From: Desulfocapsa sp.
GTDB taxonomy: Bacteria > Desulfobacterota > Desulfobulbia > Desulfobulbales > Desulfocapsaceae
Direction: 5' to 3'
Length of the DNA stretch: 12,970 nt
Assembly (NCBI GenBank): GCA_029935135.1
Contig: JAOZKX010000022.1
Coordinates: forward strand, 1 to 12,970
Below the pieces are notes generated by a model. The model had not been told where the DNA came from. It saw nothing but the letters and a program-made list of their open reading frames with translations, and did no database searches. Position 1 is the stretch's first letter. The number at the start of each line of letters is the position of its first letter. Below, piece after piece: positions 1 to 6,989 of this stretch. A program made the position numbers and the translations under genes.

Positions 1-1093
1 TAAGAATGGCCACCCCGAAGACTGCAATTCCCATATGCAGCAACAGTTCATTGGATTTTTCTGCTGCCGTATCACCATAATCACGGGTCACAGTCACTGT
101 AAGATCAGCGGGAATAAGGGTACCTTTCAGAGCATCCACCTTATCAAGCACCTCATGCACCACACTCACGGCATTAGAACCAGGGCGCTTGGCAATGGAG
201 AGCGTTACTGCCGCCTCTTCACTATGGCCGCCTGCGGTTCCAAATAAAACATAATTATCAGGCTCCTCAGGGCCATCCAGGATGGTTGCCACATCACCGA
301 GATAGACCGGACTACCCCCATGCACACCCACCACAACTCGCCCAATTTCTTCCTTATTCTGCAGGAATGTACCCGTCTGCAGGAGAATCTCCTGATTCAT
401 CACCTGGACCTTGCCAGTGAAGGCCTGCTGATTGGCCTGCTGCAACGCCGGAATGAGCTGAGATACGGTGAGATTACGGGAAGAAAGGAGCAGAGGATCA
501 AACTGAATGCGAACCTGCCGTCTGGTCCCGCCAATCAGTGTTGTTTCCGCCACATTATGGATGCTTTTTACCGCATCATCCACCTCTGCCGCCATACGGC
601 GAAGAGTATAATGGTCATAGACTTTTGAATGAAAGGTAAGGGCCAGAATCGGAACATCATCGATGGTATGCGGTTTCACAATAGGGGGAGAAACCGTATG
701 CGGAATACGATCAAAATTGGTGGCCAGTTTTTGATTCAAGCGGACAATGGAGGTCTCCAGGCTCGCCCCCACAAAAAAACGGACCACAAGCAGACTCTGT
801 CCGGGCATGGAGGTTGAATAGATATATTCAACCCCGGGAAGCTCATAGAGCAGTTTTTCCATGGGAATGGAGAGCCGCTCTTCAACCTCTTTGGGAGTGG
901 CACCGGGCATGGAGACCATGACATCGATCATGGGCACTTTTATCTGCGGCTCTTCTTCACGCGGCAATAGAACAACAGCCAGCAGCCCAAGGAGCATGGA
1001 GGCGACAATTCCCAGAGCAGTCAGCTTGGAATCAATAAAGGCAGCAGCCATCTTCCCCGCAAACCCGGGATGCTTAAATTCTTGACTATTCAT
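1..1093 (-). CDS. RND efflux pump inner-membrane subunit (AcrB/AcrD/AcrF family), N-terminal part; 3' end beyond window
   Basis: This is the proton-driven inner-membrane pump of a tripartite efflux system. I translated the minus strand from the ATG at 1091–1093, giving about 364 residues without a stop before the window edge; full-length family members are about 1000–1050 residues. Visible parts are a short cytoplasmic N terminus, TM1 at about residues 24–44, the PREEEPQI stretch right after it, and the first periplasmic porter region with PGATPKEVEE (63–72) and LPGVEYIYS (85–93). DDVPILALTF is at 145–154, and TM2 begins near 349. An in-frame TAA shortly upstream limits the choice of start, and no good Shine-Dalgarno sequence lies at normal spacing; an AGGA is about 18 nt away. 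The gene follows the adaptor gene by 20 nt and probably depends on the same transcript. The substrate (drug, solvent or metal) cannot be told. The family call is firm. Confidence 0.93.
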   Translation of the reverse strand, partial: MNSQEFKHPGFAGKMAAAFIDSKLTALGIVASMLLGLLAVVLLPREEEPQIKVPMIDVMVSMPGATPKEVEERLSIPMEKLLYELPGVEYIYSTSMPGQSLLVVRFFVGASLETSIVRLNQKLATNFDRIPHTVSPPIVKPHTIDDVPILALTFHSKVYDHYTLRRMAAEVDDAVKSIHNVAETTLIGGTRRQVRIQFDPLLLSSRNLTVSQLIPALQQANQQAFTGKVQVMNQEILLQTGTFLQNKEEIGRVVVGVHGGSPVYLGDVATILDGPEEPDNYVLFGTAGGHSEEAAVTLSIAKRPGSNAVSVVHEVLDKVDALKGTLIPADLTVTVTRDYGDTAAEKSNELLLHMGIAVFGVAIL

Positions 1094-1113
1094 GAAAGTA
1101 AAGGGGGATTGTC

Positions 1114-2151
1114 CTAATTAAATTTCAACGGCTGTCCATCCTGCAGACCTTCGGCTCCACTGGCAACGACCTGTTCACCCGGATCCAGTCCTGAAAGGAT
1201 CTCCACCTCATCGTCATAAATAGCTCCGATTCTGACCAGGCGCATGCGGGCAGTTTTTCCTTCCACCACAAAGACGATATCCATCTGCCCTTTGGCAATG
1301 ACTGCCGAGCCCGGAAGTACCAGAGTCGTCTCATGGTCGCCTTCCAGACTGATACGGGCAAATTGTCCCACTCGCAGATCAGGTCCTGCCGGAATATTGA
1401 TCTTTACAGGAGCTGTACGGGATAAGGGATTGGCCGAAGGGGCAACCTCTGCCACCTCACCCACCAGTGTTAACTCTGCTGCTGGAATGCGAACAGCAAG
1501 ACTATCACCGACCGCCACCTGGAGAAGAAGAATTTCCGGTATCTGGGCCAGTACCTGCAGCGTCTGACCATTTTCTATCTGCAGCAGTATCGAGCCGGGA
1601 GTGGCCAGATCACCAATATTAGCAATTTTTTTCGTTACCATTCCGGAAAAAGGTGCGCTGATGGTGGTGTAGGCAAGCATTGTTCGTGCCTCTTCATAGG
1701 CGGCTTCGGCAATGCGTGTTGCATCAGCTAAAGACTTTACGGTTTCCTGGGTGGAAGCCCCCTGTTTCTGCAGCTTGTTTTCGCGGGCTAAATTGCGGCG
1801 GGCCTGAGAGAGTTGTGCCTCTGCCTGCAGGACTTTTGCGGAAATCTCACCGGCACTGATTTTCACCAGCAGGTCCCCCTTTTCCACCTTGGAGCCCAGC
1901 ACAACCGGGAGCTCTATAATCTGGCCGGCAACCCGGGCGGCAATGGATGCTTTTTCCACAGCTTCAACTGTACCAACCACCTCTATGCGTGATCGCGCAG
2001 TCTCTTCCCGTACCTCAGCTATTTCCACTGTCCGTTCGGGTAACTGTTGAACCACAGCCGTCGAATGCTCCTCAGAACCCTTGCATCCGGAAATGGCAAC
2101 AACTCCCCCAAAGAGCAACACTCCTGCAATGCGCATGTGCCAGTTTATCAC
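1114..2151 (-). CDS. RND efflux periplasmic adaptor (membrane fusion protein, HlyD/AcrA family), lipoprotein
   Basis: This adaptor links the RND pump to the outer-membrane channel. The 345-residue product has a hydrophobic N terminus ending in a lipobox, ISGC with Cys23, so it is probably a lipoprotein cleaved by signal peptidase II. Domains follow the family order: first lipoyl half at about 66–98 (ARVAGQIIELPVVLGSKVEKG), a short alpha-hairpin coiled coil at about 102–158, and second lipoyl half at about 160–195 (TISAPFSGMV). A beta-barrel covers about 198–270 and a membrane-proximal domain runs to the C terminus. I chose a GTG start at 2151. It overlaps the stop of the TolC-like gene by 4 nt (GTGA) and has a purine-rich GAGGTG about 5 nt upstream, suggesting translational coupling. 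The alternative ATG at codon 6 has no visible ribosome-binding site. The pump gene follows at 20 nt. Confidence 0.94.
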   Translation of the reverse strand: MINWHMRIAGVLLFGGVVAISGCKGSEEHSTAVVQQLPERTVEIAEVREETARSRIEVVGTVEAVEKASIAARVAGQIIELPVVLGSKVEKGDLLVKISAGEISAKVLQAEAQLSQARRNLARENKLQKQGASTQETVKSLADATRIAEAAYEEARTMLAYTTISAPFSGMVTKKIANIGDLATPGSILLQIENGQTLQVLAQIPEILLLQVAVGDSLAVRIPAAELTLVGEVAEVAPSANPLSRTAPVKINIPAGPDLRVGQFARISLEGDHETTLVLPGSAVIAKGQMDIVFVVEGKTARMRLVRIGAIYDDEVEILSGLDPGEQVVASGAEGLQDGQPLKFN

Positions 2152-3500
2152 TTATCCACCTCAACCTCTGTCACTGATTCAAACTGAGCTAAGCCCATGG
2201 CCCGTCGTAAATCCGCCATCGCTACCTTAATATTTGCCTTGGCCACACTCTGTCTCACCAGAGCATCAGTAAGACGCATCTCCACATCAATAAGATCTGA
2301 TGAAAGAATGACCCCTTCCTTAAAACGTGTACGGCTGAGATGTGCACTCTCCTCAGCCTGTTCAACCATTTTTTTTGTTACCTGCAAACGCTGCATGGCC
2401 TGACGATGATTCAAATCCGCTTGCTTCACCTCCAGGTCCATACTCAACTCCACTTTTTTACGCTGGGCACGAACAGTGGCAAGACCCGCCTGCGCGCCGG
2501 CCACATCGGCGGAAGTTTTATGCCCCTCAAAGAGTCGGTAATTAAGCTTGACCCCTGCCATCCAGGAATCCCCGTTGCCGTCCAGAACAAAGCCCTGATC
2601 ATACTGATAGGAAGCAAAGCCGTCGACAGTGGGCAGGTTCCCACCTCTGGCAGCCTGCAACCTGGCCAGAGCAGCATTTTCTGCATGGGCAAAACTCAAC
2701 AGTTCTGACCGATTTGCGTATGACCGAGCTGCCGGAAGCTGCTGCTCACAATCATGCTGCGGATCTATAACAACAACACCTTTTTCCAGTCCGAGAAGAT
2801 TTAAAAAGACTTTTTGCGAGAGTTCAAGACGATGCTCTGCAAGAATAAGATTTTCACTGGCTCGAGACTCCTGCACCTCAAGATTCAACATATCTACCTT
2901 CAGGAGGTCACCAGCATCATATCGAGCTTTGGCCACTGCCAGAGAAGCCAGGATAGCTTCTCTGGATGCCTTTCTGGCCTCCAGTAACTCCATAGCCTGA
3001 ACCATGGATTGGAAACTGCGCACAACCTGAAAGGCAAGTTGGGCATGAACTGTTTTCTGATCCATCTGGGACCGGGCAAGCCCTGCCTCTGCCGCAGCAA
3101 CACTAGCCTGATCACGGCCACCATTGTAAAAACGATACTCCACTGCTGCGCGTACATTCAAGTCGTCGGTACGCCCGGGATCATTAAAATCAATGTCCCG
3201 GGTAAATTCACCCTGATTCAGGATATTGCCAAATGAATACATCGGGTTGTTGGTCTGACCGTACTGTGCTGAGATATCCACACTGGGGTAATAGCCCACT
3301 CTTGCCCGTTCAACAGCTGCAGCCGCTACATGCATCCGTTGCAGGGCCACCTGACTGTCAGGGCTGTGGGCGGCAGAAAACTCCACACTGTTTCTGGCCG
3401 TCCAGACATCGGGACGAACCGGAGCATCACCTGCAGCCAGGGAAAACACAGGGCCTGTCAGGAAGAAGAGACAAAACACTCCACTTCTTAACTTGTTCAT
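2148..3500 (-). CDS. TolC-family outer-membrane efflux protein
   Basis: This is the outer-membrane exit duct for the adjacent adaptor and pump. An upstream in-frame ATG at 3548 is possible. I prefer the one at 3500 because a Sec signal peptide starts exactly there: MNKLRSG followed by a hydrophobic core, with likely cleavage near SLAA/GDA at residues 20–24. That gives 450 residues, usual for the OEP family. The two-fold internal repeat is visible. Residues about 63–130 (RVGYYPSVDISAQYG ... YRFYNGGRD) and about 283–330 (GGNLPTVDGFASYQY ... YRLFEGHKT) each contain the family pattern of a proline-containing turn, a beta-strand, then an aromatic/GG turn. Long alanine-rich coiled-coil helices fill the space between. 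A weak AAGAG lies upstream of the start. It is the first gene of the efflux operon; the adaptor start overlaps its stop by 4 nt. Confidence 0.92.
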   Translation of the reverse strand: MNKLRSGVFCLFFLTGPVFSLAAGDAPVRPDVWTARNSVEFSAAHSPDSQVALQRMHVAAAAVERARVGYYPSVDISAQYGQTNNPMYSFGNILNQGEFTRDIDFNDPGRTDDLNVRAAVEYRFYNGGRDQASVAAAEAGLARSQMDQKTVHAQLAFQVVRSFQSMVQAMELLEARKASREAILASLAVAKARYDAGDLLKVDMLNLEVQESRASENLILAEHRLELSQKVFLNLLGLEKGVVVIDPQHDCEQQLPAARSYANRSELLSFAHAENAALARLQAARGGNLPTVDGFASYQYDQGFVLDGNGDSWMAGVKLNYRLFEGHKTSADVAGAQAGLATVRAQRKKVELSMDLEVKQADLNHRQAMQRLQVTKKMVEQAEESAHLSRTRFKEGVILSSDLIDVEMRLTDALVRQSVAKANIKVAMADLRRAMGLAQFESVTEVEVDK

Positions 3501-3574
3501 AATAATACTCTTTTCTAACTGAGGTTTAAAATAGTCCCACCCTGTCACACACAGGCAATTTAAGGAAACCCTTT

Positions 3575-3603
3575 ATTTTACCCTATCCATTTATTTTTTG
3601 CAA
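3575..3603 (-). promoter_or_regulatory. Predicted sigma70-type promoter of the efflux operon
   Basis: On the minus strand TTGCAA (3598–3603, 4 of 6 matches to the -35 consensus) is followed after exactly 17 nt by TAAAAT (3575–3580, 5 of 6 matches to the -10). Transcription would start near 3568, about 68 nt before the TolC-like start. It lies in the 189-nt gap after the ABC operon, where a promoter is expected. This is a pattern match only. Confidence 0.45.
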
Positions 3604-3673
3604 GAAACAAAAGAAGGAGAAGTGACAAACAACCTACACATCCAGCTGAATATATGCGTTAAATAGGAATGAT

Positions 3674-3690
3674 GACCACAGCAAGTGGCC
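3674..3690 (-). terminator. Weak hairpin at the end of the amino-acid ABC operon
   Basis: Directly at the ATPase stop codon the minus strand can fold GGCCAC–TTGCT–GTGGTC, a 6-bp stem with one G-U pair and a 5-nt loop. No run of T follows, so this is not a convincing intrinsic terminator. It may be a 3' stabilising hairpin or nothing. The rest of the gap up to 3500 shows only the predicted efflux promoter. Confidence 0.2.
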
Positions 3691-4430
3691 TATAAGATCT
3701 GTTCAAGGAATAGTTTTGTTCGTTTATGGACCGGTTGATCAAAAAACTGATTTGGTTCGGCAATTTCAACAATACGCCCCTCATCCATAAAAACGACCTT
3801 ATCCGCAACCTCACGGGCAAACCCCATTTCATGGGTCACCACGACCATGGTCATCCCTTCCCGGGCCAGGGTCACCATAACATCAAGAACCTCCCCAATC
3901 ATCTCAGGATCCAGGGCGGAAGTCGGTTCATCAAAGAGCATGATTTTAGGCTTCATGGCAAGGGCTCTTGCTATGGCCACGCGCTGCTGCTGCCCCCCTG
4001 AAAGCTGAACCGGATAACTGGCGGCCTTCTCTACCATGCCGACTTTTTCCAGAAGTTCCAGGCAACGCCGGTCAGCCTGTTCCTTCGGTTCTTTCTTTAA
4101 TTTTATCGGAGCAAGGGTCAGGTTTTCCAGCACACTTTTATGGCGGAAGAGATTAAAACTTTGAAACACCATCCCCACCTCCTCCCGGATACGGTTGATA
4201 TCATTGGCAGGGTCATTAATATCCTGTCCATCCACCACAATCGATCCGGAATTGATGCCTTCCAGCTTATTAATGGTTCGCAGCAGTGTTGATTTTCCGG
4301 AACCGGAAGGGCCAAGTACCACAACCTTCTGTCCTGCATCGACACTTAACGACACATCATCAAGGGCCTTAAATGTACCAAAATATTTTTGGACATTGTT
4401 TATGGAAATAATAGGATTAGCGTTGTTCAT
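3690..4430 (-). CDS. Polar amino-acid ABC transporter ATP-binding protein (GlnQ/HisP type)
   Basis: This cytoplasmic ATPase powers uptake through the neighbouring permease. The 246-residue product has all nucleotide-binding motifs: Walker [10 protein letters not shown] (40–48), Q-loop Gln90 in VFQSFNLF, signature LSGGQQQR (143–150), Walker B IMLFDEP (163–169), D-loop SALD (171–174) and switch His200 in VVVTHEMGF. The FQ.FNLF and THEMGFA sequences are typical of the polar amino-acid subfamily. The open frame extends upstream to 4553. I set the start at the ATG at 4430 because family members begin with about this spacing before the A-loop aromatic (Tyr16) and the extra residues would lie wholly inside the permease gene. 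It overlaps the permease gene by 14 nt, which suggests coupling. The exact amino acid cannot be read from this subunit. Confidence 0.95.
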   Translation of the reverse strand: MNNANPIISINNVQKYFGTFKALDDVSLSVDAGQKVVVLGPSGSGKSTLLRTINKLEGINSGSIVVDGQDINDPANDINRIREEVGMVFQSFNLFRHKSVLENLTLAPIKLKKEPKEQADRRCLELLEKVGMVEKAASYPVQLSGGQQQRVAIARALAMKPKIMLFDEPTSALDPEMIGEVLDVMVTLAREGMTMVVVTHEMGFAREVADKVVFMDEGRIVEIAEPNQFFDQPVHKRTKLFLEQIL

Positions 4431-5202
4431 AATGACTGAGTCGGTCTTCAAGGATGCTGAGAAGTTTAGAAAGAATAAGAGTGATAAGCAGGTAAATGAG
4501 GGCAACCATGGTATAGGTTTCGAAATACTGGAACGATTCTGAGGCAAATTCACGCCCCCGGCGCAAAATATCAGATACTGCCAGAATTGAAACGAGTGAG
4601 GTATCCTTTAACAGGGCAATAAACTCATTGCCGACCGGTGGTAAAATTGTTCGCCATGCCTGCGGCAGAACGACATAACGCATGGTCTGTGAACGATTAA
4701 AACCAAGGGAGAGAGAGGCCTCTGTCTGCCCCTCATCAATGGATTTAATACCGGCTCTAAACACCTCACCCATATAGGCGCCATAACAAAAGCCCATGGC
4801 AATAATGGCGGCCAGCATATCGGGCACCCGGATCAAATGGCCCAGGGCAAAATAGATATAAAAGAGCTGCACAAGGAGCGGAATCCCGCGTACAATTTCA
4901 ATATATGTCGAAGCGGCAAGATTAAAAAGACGATTTCTGGAAATGCGGCCGAGACCGGCAATAAGGCCAAGCACTATTGCCAGAGAGATTGAGGCGATGG
5001 TCACCTGAAAGGTCACCACAATACCATCTGGTAGAAATTTGATGATATCAAGATAGGGGTCTGGGCGAAAGAGCAGAAGGTAGGCAATAATTGCCAGCGT
5101 CCCGAAAAACGAAATCCGCCATGCAGTAAAGAGGCCCTTATCTCTTGGGCTGGGGATGGCAGCACCGTCACCAACCTCTATAATCACCTGTTTGTTGCCC
5201 AT
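4417..5202 (-). CDS. Polar amino-acid ABC transporter permease (HisM/GlnP family)
   Basis: This is the inner-membrane channel of the amino-acid importer. The 261-residue product has an N-terminal cytoplasmic stretch of about 27 residues, a first hydrophobic segment at about 28–46, and [20 protein letters not shown] (59–78), which matches the start of the family's core domain. The EAA coupling loop is visible at about 146–182 ([20 protein letters not shown], then [17 protein letters not shown]). A last membrane helix lies at about 229–250. Only one permease gene is present, so a homodimer is likely. GGAAAAGAG precedes the ATG with short spacing. An intrinsic terminator lies upstream, between this gene and the binding-protein gene, so its expression should be lower than that of the binding protein. 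The ATPase gene overlaps its 3' end. Confidence 0.94.
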   Translation of the reverse strand: MGNKQVIIEVGDGAAIPSPRDKGLFTAWRISFFGTLAIIAYLLLFRPDPYLDIIKFLPDGIVVTFQVTIASISLAIVLGLIAGLGRISRNRLFNLAASTYIEIVRGIPLLVQLFYIYFALGHLIRVPDMLAAIIAMGFCYGAYMGEVFRAGIKSIDEGQTEASLSLGFNRSQTMRYVVLPQAWRTILPPVGNEFIALLKDTSLVSILAVSDILRRGREFASESFQYFETYTMVALIYLLITLILSKLLSILEDRLSHYEQR

Positions 5203-5230
5203 AAACTCTTTTCCATACAGATATTGCTGA

Positions 5231-5266
5231 AAATAAAAACGGGTGACTTCAGCAGAAGTACACCCG
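5231..5266 (-). terminator. Intrinsic terminator/attenuator between binding-protein and permease genes
   Basis: On the minus strand CGGGTG (5261–5266) pairs with CACCCG (5240–5245) and ACTTC (5255–5259) with GAAGT (5246–5250). There is one bulged T at 5260 and a 4-nt loop, TGCT. TTTTTATTT follows at once (5231–5239). This is an 11-bp hairpin plus U-tract, the standard rho-independent shape. It lies 25 nt past the binding-protein stop and 28 nt before the permease start, so it probably stops a fraction of transcripts. Confidence 0.85.
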
Positions 5267-5291
5267 ATAAATCAATTGAGGCAAAAGGGAA

Positions 5292-6026
5292 TTACTGACC
5301 AATCCATTTCTGCTGTAGCTCCTGCACATAGGATGTTTTACTCACAGCTTCAATACCTTTGTTCACCAGTTCCAAGGTCTCTTTATTTCCCTTTTTCATG
5401 GCGATTCCATAATACTCAACTTCGCCGGTCTCTATGGTGGCAGCGATCTTCAGACTGTCTTTATACTGCTCCATGGCGTAATTGGCAGCAACCGGGTCAT
5501 CACAGACAACCCCTGCAATACGACCCACCTTTAAATCTTCCATGGCAAGTCCCACTTCATCATATGACTTGGGCTCAACACCATCAGCCGCTTTAATGGC
5601 AAAATAGCCGGTGGTTCCTATCTGACCCCCGACTTTTTTCCCTTTCAGGTCGGCAAGACTCTTTACACTGGAATCTTTGGCAACAATCAGTGCCTGGCGA
5701 ACTTTAAAATAAGGTGTGGAAAAATCCATGGCTTTTTTCCGCTTTTCAGTAATGGAAACTGAAGAGCAGACAGCATCATACTTCCCGGTGGCCAGGCCTG
5801 CAAAAATACCATCCCAGGCAACATTTTTAAAAACCGGAGTAAAACCAGCAGCCTTGGCGGCAGCAGTCATATAGTCGATGGAATAACCAACGATTTGCTT
5901 ATCACTATTGACAAATTCCATGGGCGGCCAGGTGGCATCCACTGCAAAGACGATGGTCTTCTGGGCCACGGCTGTTGTTGCGATACATACCAGCATTGCC
6001 AGAGTCAGGGTAATTTTTTTAAACAT
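5292..6026 (-). CDS. Polar amino-acid ABC transporter periplasmic substrate-binding protein (SBP family 3)
   Basis: This captures an amino acid in the periplasm for the permease/ATPase. The 244-residue product has a Sec signal peptide (MFKK, hydrophobic core, AVA just before Gln22), so cleavage after Ala21 is likely. Cys14 is not in a lipobox, so a soluble periplasmic protein is expected. Family-3 features are DATWPPMEF (30–38), GYSIDYM (47–53), WDGIFAGLATGKYDAV (71–86) and SITEKRKKAMDFSTPYF (91–107). In that last motif Arg96 sits where family members bind the substrate carboxylate. GGQIGTTGYF (133–142) and CDDPVAANYA (175–184) follow; the latter holds the usual acidic residue for the amino group. 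AAGGAG lies 7 nt before the ATG, the best ribosome-binding site in this operon. The first position plus the downstream terminator fit high expression. The ligand is not determined. Confidence 0.94.
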   Translation of the reverse strand: MFKKITLTLAMLVCIATTAVAQKTIVFAVDATWPPMEFVNSDKQIVGYSIDYMTAAAKAAGFTPVFKNVAWDGIFAGLATGKYDAVCSSVSITEKRKKAMDFSTPYFKVRQALIVAKDSSVKSLADLKGKKVGGQIGTTGYFAIKAADGVEPKSYDEVGLAMEDLKVGRIAGVVCDDPVAANYAMEQYKDSLKIAATIETGEVEYYGIAMKKGNKETLELVNKGIEAVSKTSYVQELQQKWIGQ

Positions 6027-6054
6027 GGGTTCTCCTTCTCAAAAATTGCAATAA

Positions 6055-6077
6055 ATCAGCAGAACAACTCTGCTGAT
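6055..6077. promoter_or_regulatory. Perfect 9-bp inverted repeat in the amino-acid transporter leader (operator or mRNA hairpin)
   Basis: ATCAGCAGA (6055–6063) and TCTGCTGAT (6069–6077) are exact reverse complements separated by ACAAC. The repeat ends 28 nt before the binding-protein start. It would overlap the start point of transcription if the -10 at 6079–6084 is right. That position suits a repressor operator; as RNA it would be a 5' hairpin. The repeat is seen directly, its role is inferred. Confidence 0.55.
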
Positions 6078-6078
6078 C

Positions 6079-6108
6079 ATTATTCGTATACTTGAAAATG
6101 AAAATCAA
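6079..6108 (-). promoter_or_regulatory. Possible promoter of the amino-acid ABC operon
   Basis: On the minus strand TTGATT (6103–6108) and AATAAT (6079–6084, 5 of 6 matches to the -10) are 18 nt apart. Transcription would begin at about 6072. The region is AT-rich, so chance matches are easy. I keep it because it is the best candidate in the divergent gap and lies right next to the palindrome. Confidence 0.35.
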
Positions 6109-6172
6109 TACCACGAACCATACCTGGGAACAAGATAATTTTTCCCCAACTAGCGAAAGAAACGAAAATTTC

Positions 6173-6200
6173 TTGACCTCTCTGCCATTACGACTACAAT
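6173..6200 (+). promoter_or_regulatory. Predicted sigma70-type promoter of the Pal-like gene
   Basis: TTGACC (6173–6178, 5 of 6) and TACAAT (6195–6200, 5 of 6) are spaced 16 nt. Transcription would start near 6207, about 59 nt before the ATG. A small inverted repeat, AAGAAA (6157–6162) and TTTCTT (6169–6174), touches the -35 element and might be a regulator site, though it is AT-rich and short. Confidence 0.6.
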
Positions 6201-6265
6201 GTCAGCACTTGGAAACATGATCTGTTTTACTATTGCCAATTCCTTTCTAGAACCGAGGTCGTCCT

Positions 6266-6898
6266 ATGAACCCCTTTTTAAAATCTGCATTCATTACCAC
6301 AGCCCTCCTCTCTTCTTTTGTACTCCTCAACTCTGGCTGCAGCAAAAAAACGGTTGTCCCTCCTGACAGTACTGCCACTGCCAGTGAAGGTGCGGAGATG
6401 AATGGTGGAAATGACATTAACTACCCCCCTGCCGATTTTTCAGAAGATGGTATTGGCGGAGAAGAGTCAATGGATCCATATGATGGGCAGAGTGGCGGCA
6501 ATCTCTCTTTTAACAGTGAAGCAGACAAACAATCTCCCGAATATCAGCGTATTCATGGTCGCTCATCTGCCACCTTCAGCCCTGTCTACTTCGATTTTGA
6601 CCAGGCCGGGGTCACTTATGATATGCAACCCATCGTTGCCAGCAATGCTGACTACATGAAAAACAATCCCGATTCAATTGTCGTGATCGAAGGAAACTCA
6701 GATGAACGCGGCACCAACGAATACAACCTGGCCCTTGCCGAACGGCGCGCCATTAATGTGAAAGAGTATATGGTAAATCTTGGTGTCAGCCCAACACGAA
6801 TCCGTACCGTGAGTTACGGTGAGGAACGCCCGCTTTTTACCGGTAACAACGAAGCTGACTGGGCGCAGAACAGACGGGCAGATACAATTATTGAATAG
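6266..6898 (+). CDS. pal: Peptidoglycan-associated lipoprotein (Pal/OmpA-like)
   Basis: This is an outer-membrane lipoprotein whose C-terminal OmpA-like domain binds peptidoglycan; in the Tol–Pal system it helps tie the outer membrane to the wall and constrict it at division. The 210-residue product has a signal peptide ending in LLNSGC with Cys25. Asn at -3 is unusual for a lipobox, but Ser–Gly–Cys fits. The OmpA domain spans about 104–210: YFDFDQ (108–113), EGNSDERGTNEYN (142–154), LALAERRA (155–162), SYGEERP (180–186) and NRRA near the end. Asp146 and Arg160 fit the positions that bind diaminopimelate. Residues 26–103 form an acidic, Gly/Ser-rich linker, longer than in E. coli Pal (about 173 residues in total). 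GAGG about 8 nt upstream supports the start. No tolB or tolQRA is adjacent, and the gene appears monocistronic, so a different OmpA-family lipoprotein cannot be excluded. Confidence 0.88.
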   Translation: MNPFLKSAFITTALLSSFVLLNSGCSKKTVVPPDSTATASEGAEMNGGNDINYPPADFSEDGIGGEESMDPYDGQSGGNLSFNSEADKQSPEYQRIHGRSSATFSPVYFDFDQAGVTYDMQPIVASNADYMKNNPDSIVVIEGNSDERGTNEYNLALAERRAINVKEYMVNLGVSPTRIRTVSYGEERPLFTGNNEADWAQNRRADTIIE

Positions 6899-6916
6899 TC
6901 CCTTCTCCCTGTAAGC

Positions 6917-6957
6917 ACAAAAGGGTTTGTAAAGCCATGCTTTACAAACCCTTTTGT
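6917..6957. terminator. Bidirectional intrinsic terminator between convergent pal and cmk
   Basis: A perfect 19-bp stem, 6917–6935 against 6939–6957, closes on the 3-nt loop CAT. The stem ends in AAAA/TTTT, so each strand reads G/C-containing stem followed by T-rich sequence. It lies 18 nt after the pal stop and 32 nt after the cmk stop and can serve both transcripts. Confidence 0.88.
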
Positions 6958-6989
6958 TATATTGCCGTCCCTGCTTCCTGTTAACCAGC

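Noticed and set aside
320..628. Plus-strand open frame of about 100 codons
   Set aside because: It is antisense to the RND pump gene, whose translation matches the family along the same bases; no ribosome-binding site or recognisable protein.
3501..3548. N-terminal extension of the TolC-like protein from an upstream ATG
   Set aside because: It would bury the signal peptide behind 16 polar residues; the ATG at 3500 puts a normal Sec signal at the N terminus.
3614..3663. Possible tiny plus-strand ORF (GTG, 13 codons) after AAGGAG
   Set aside because: The spacing between the purine run and GTG is only about 2 nt, the peptide is short and unremarkable, and it lies antisense to the predicted efflux promoter region.
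3674..3690. Strong terminator after the ABC ATPase
   Set aside because: A 6-bp stem with a G-U pair exists, but no T-run follows, so I list it only as a weak hairpin.
4431..4553. Extended N terminus of the ABC ATPase
   Set aside because: The extra 41 codons lie entirely within the permease gene in another frame, and the family starts close to the ATG at 4430.
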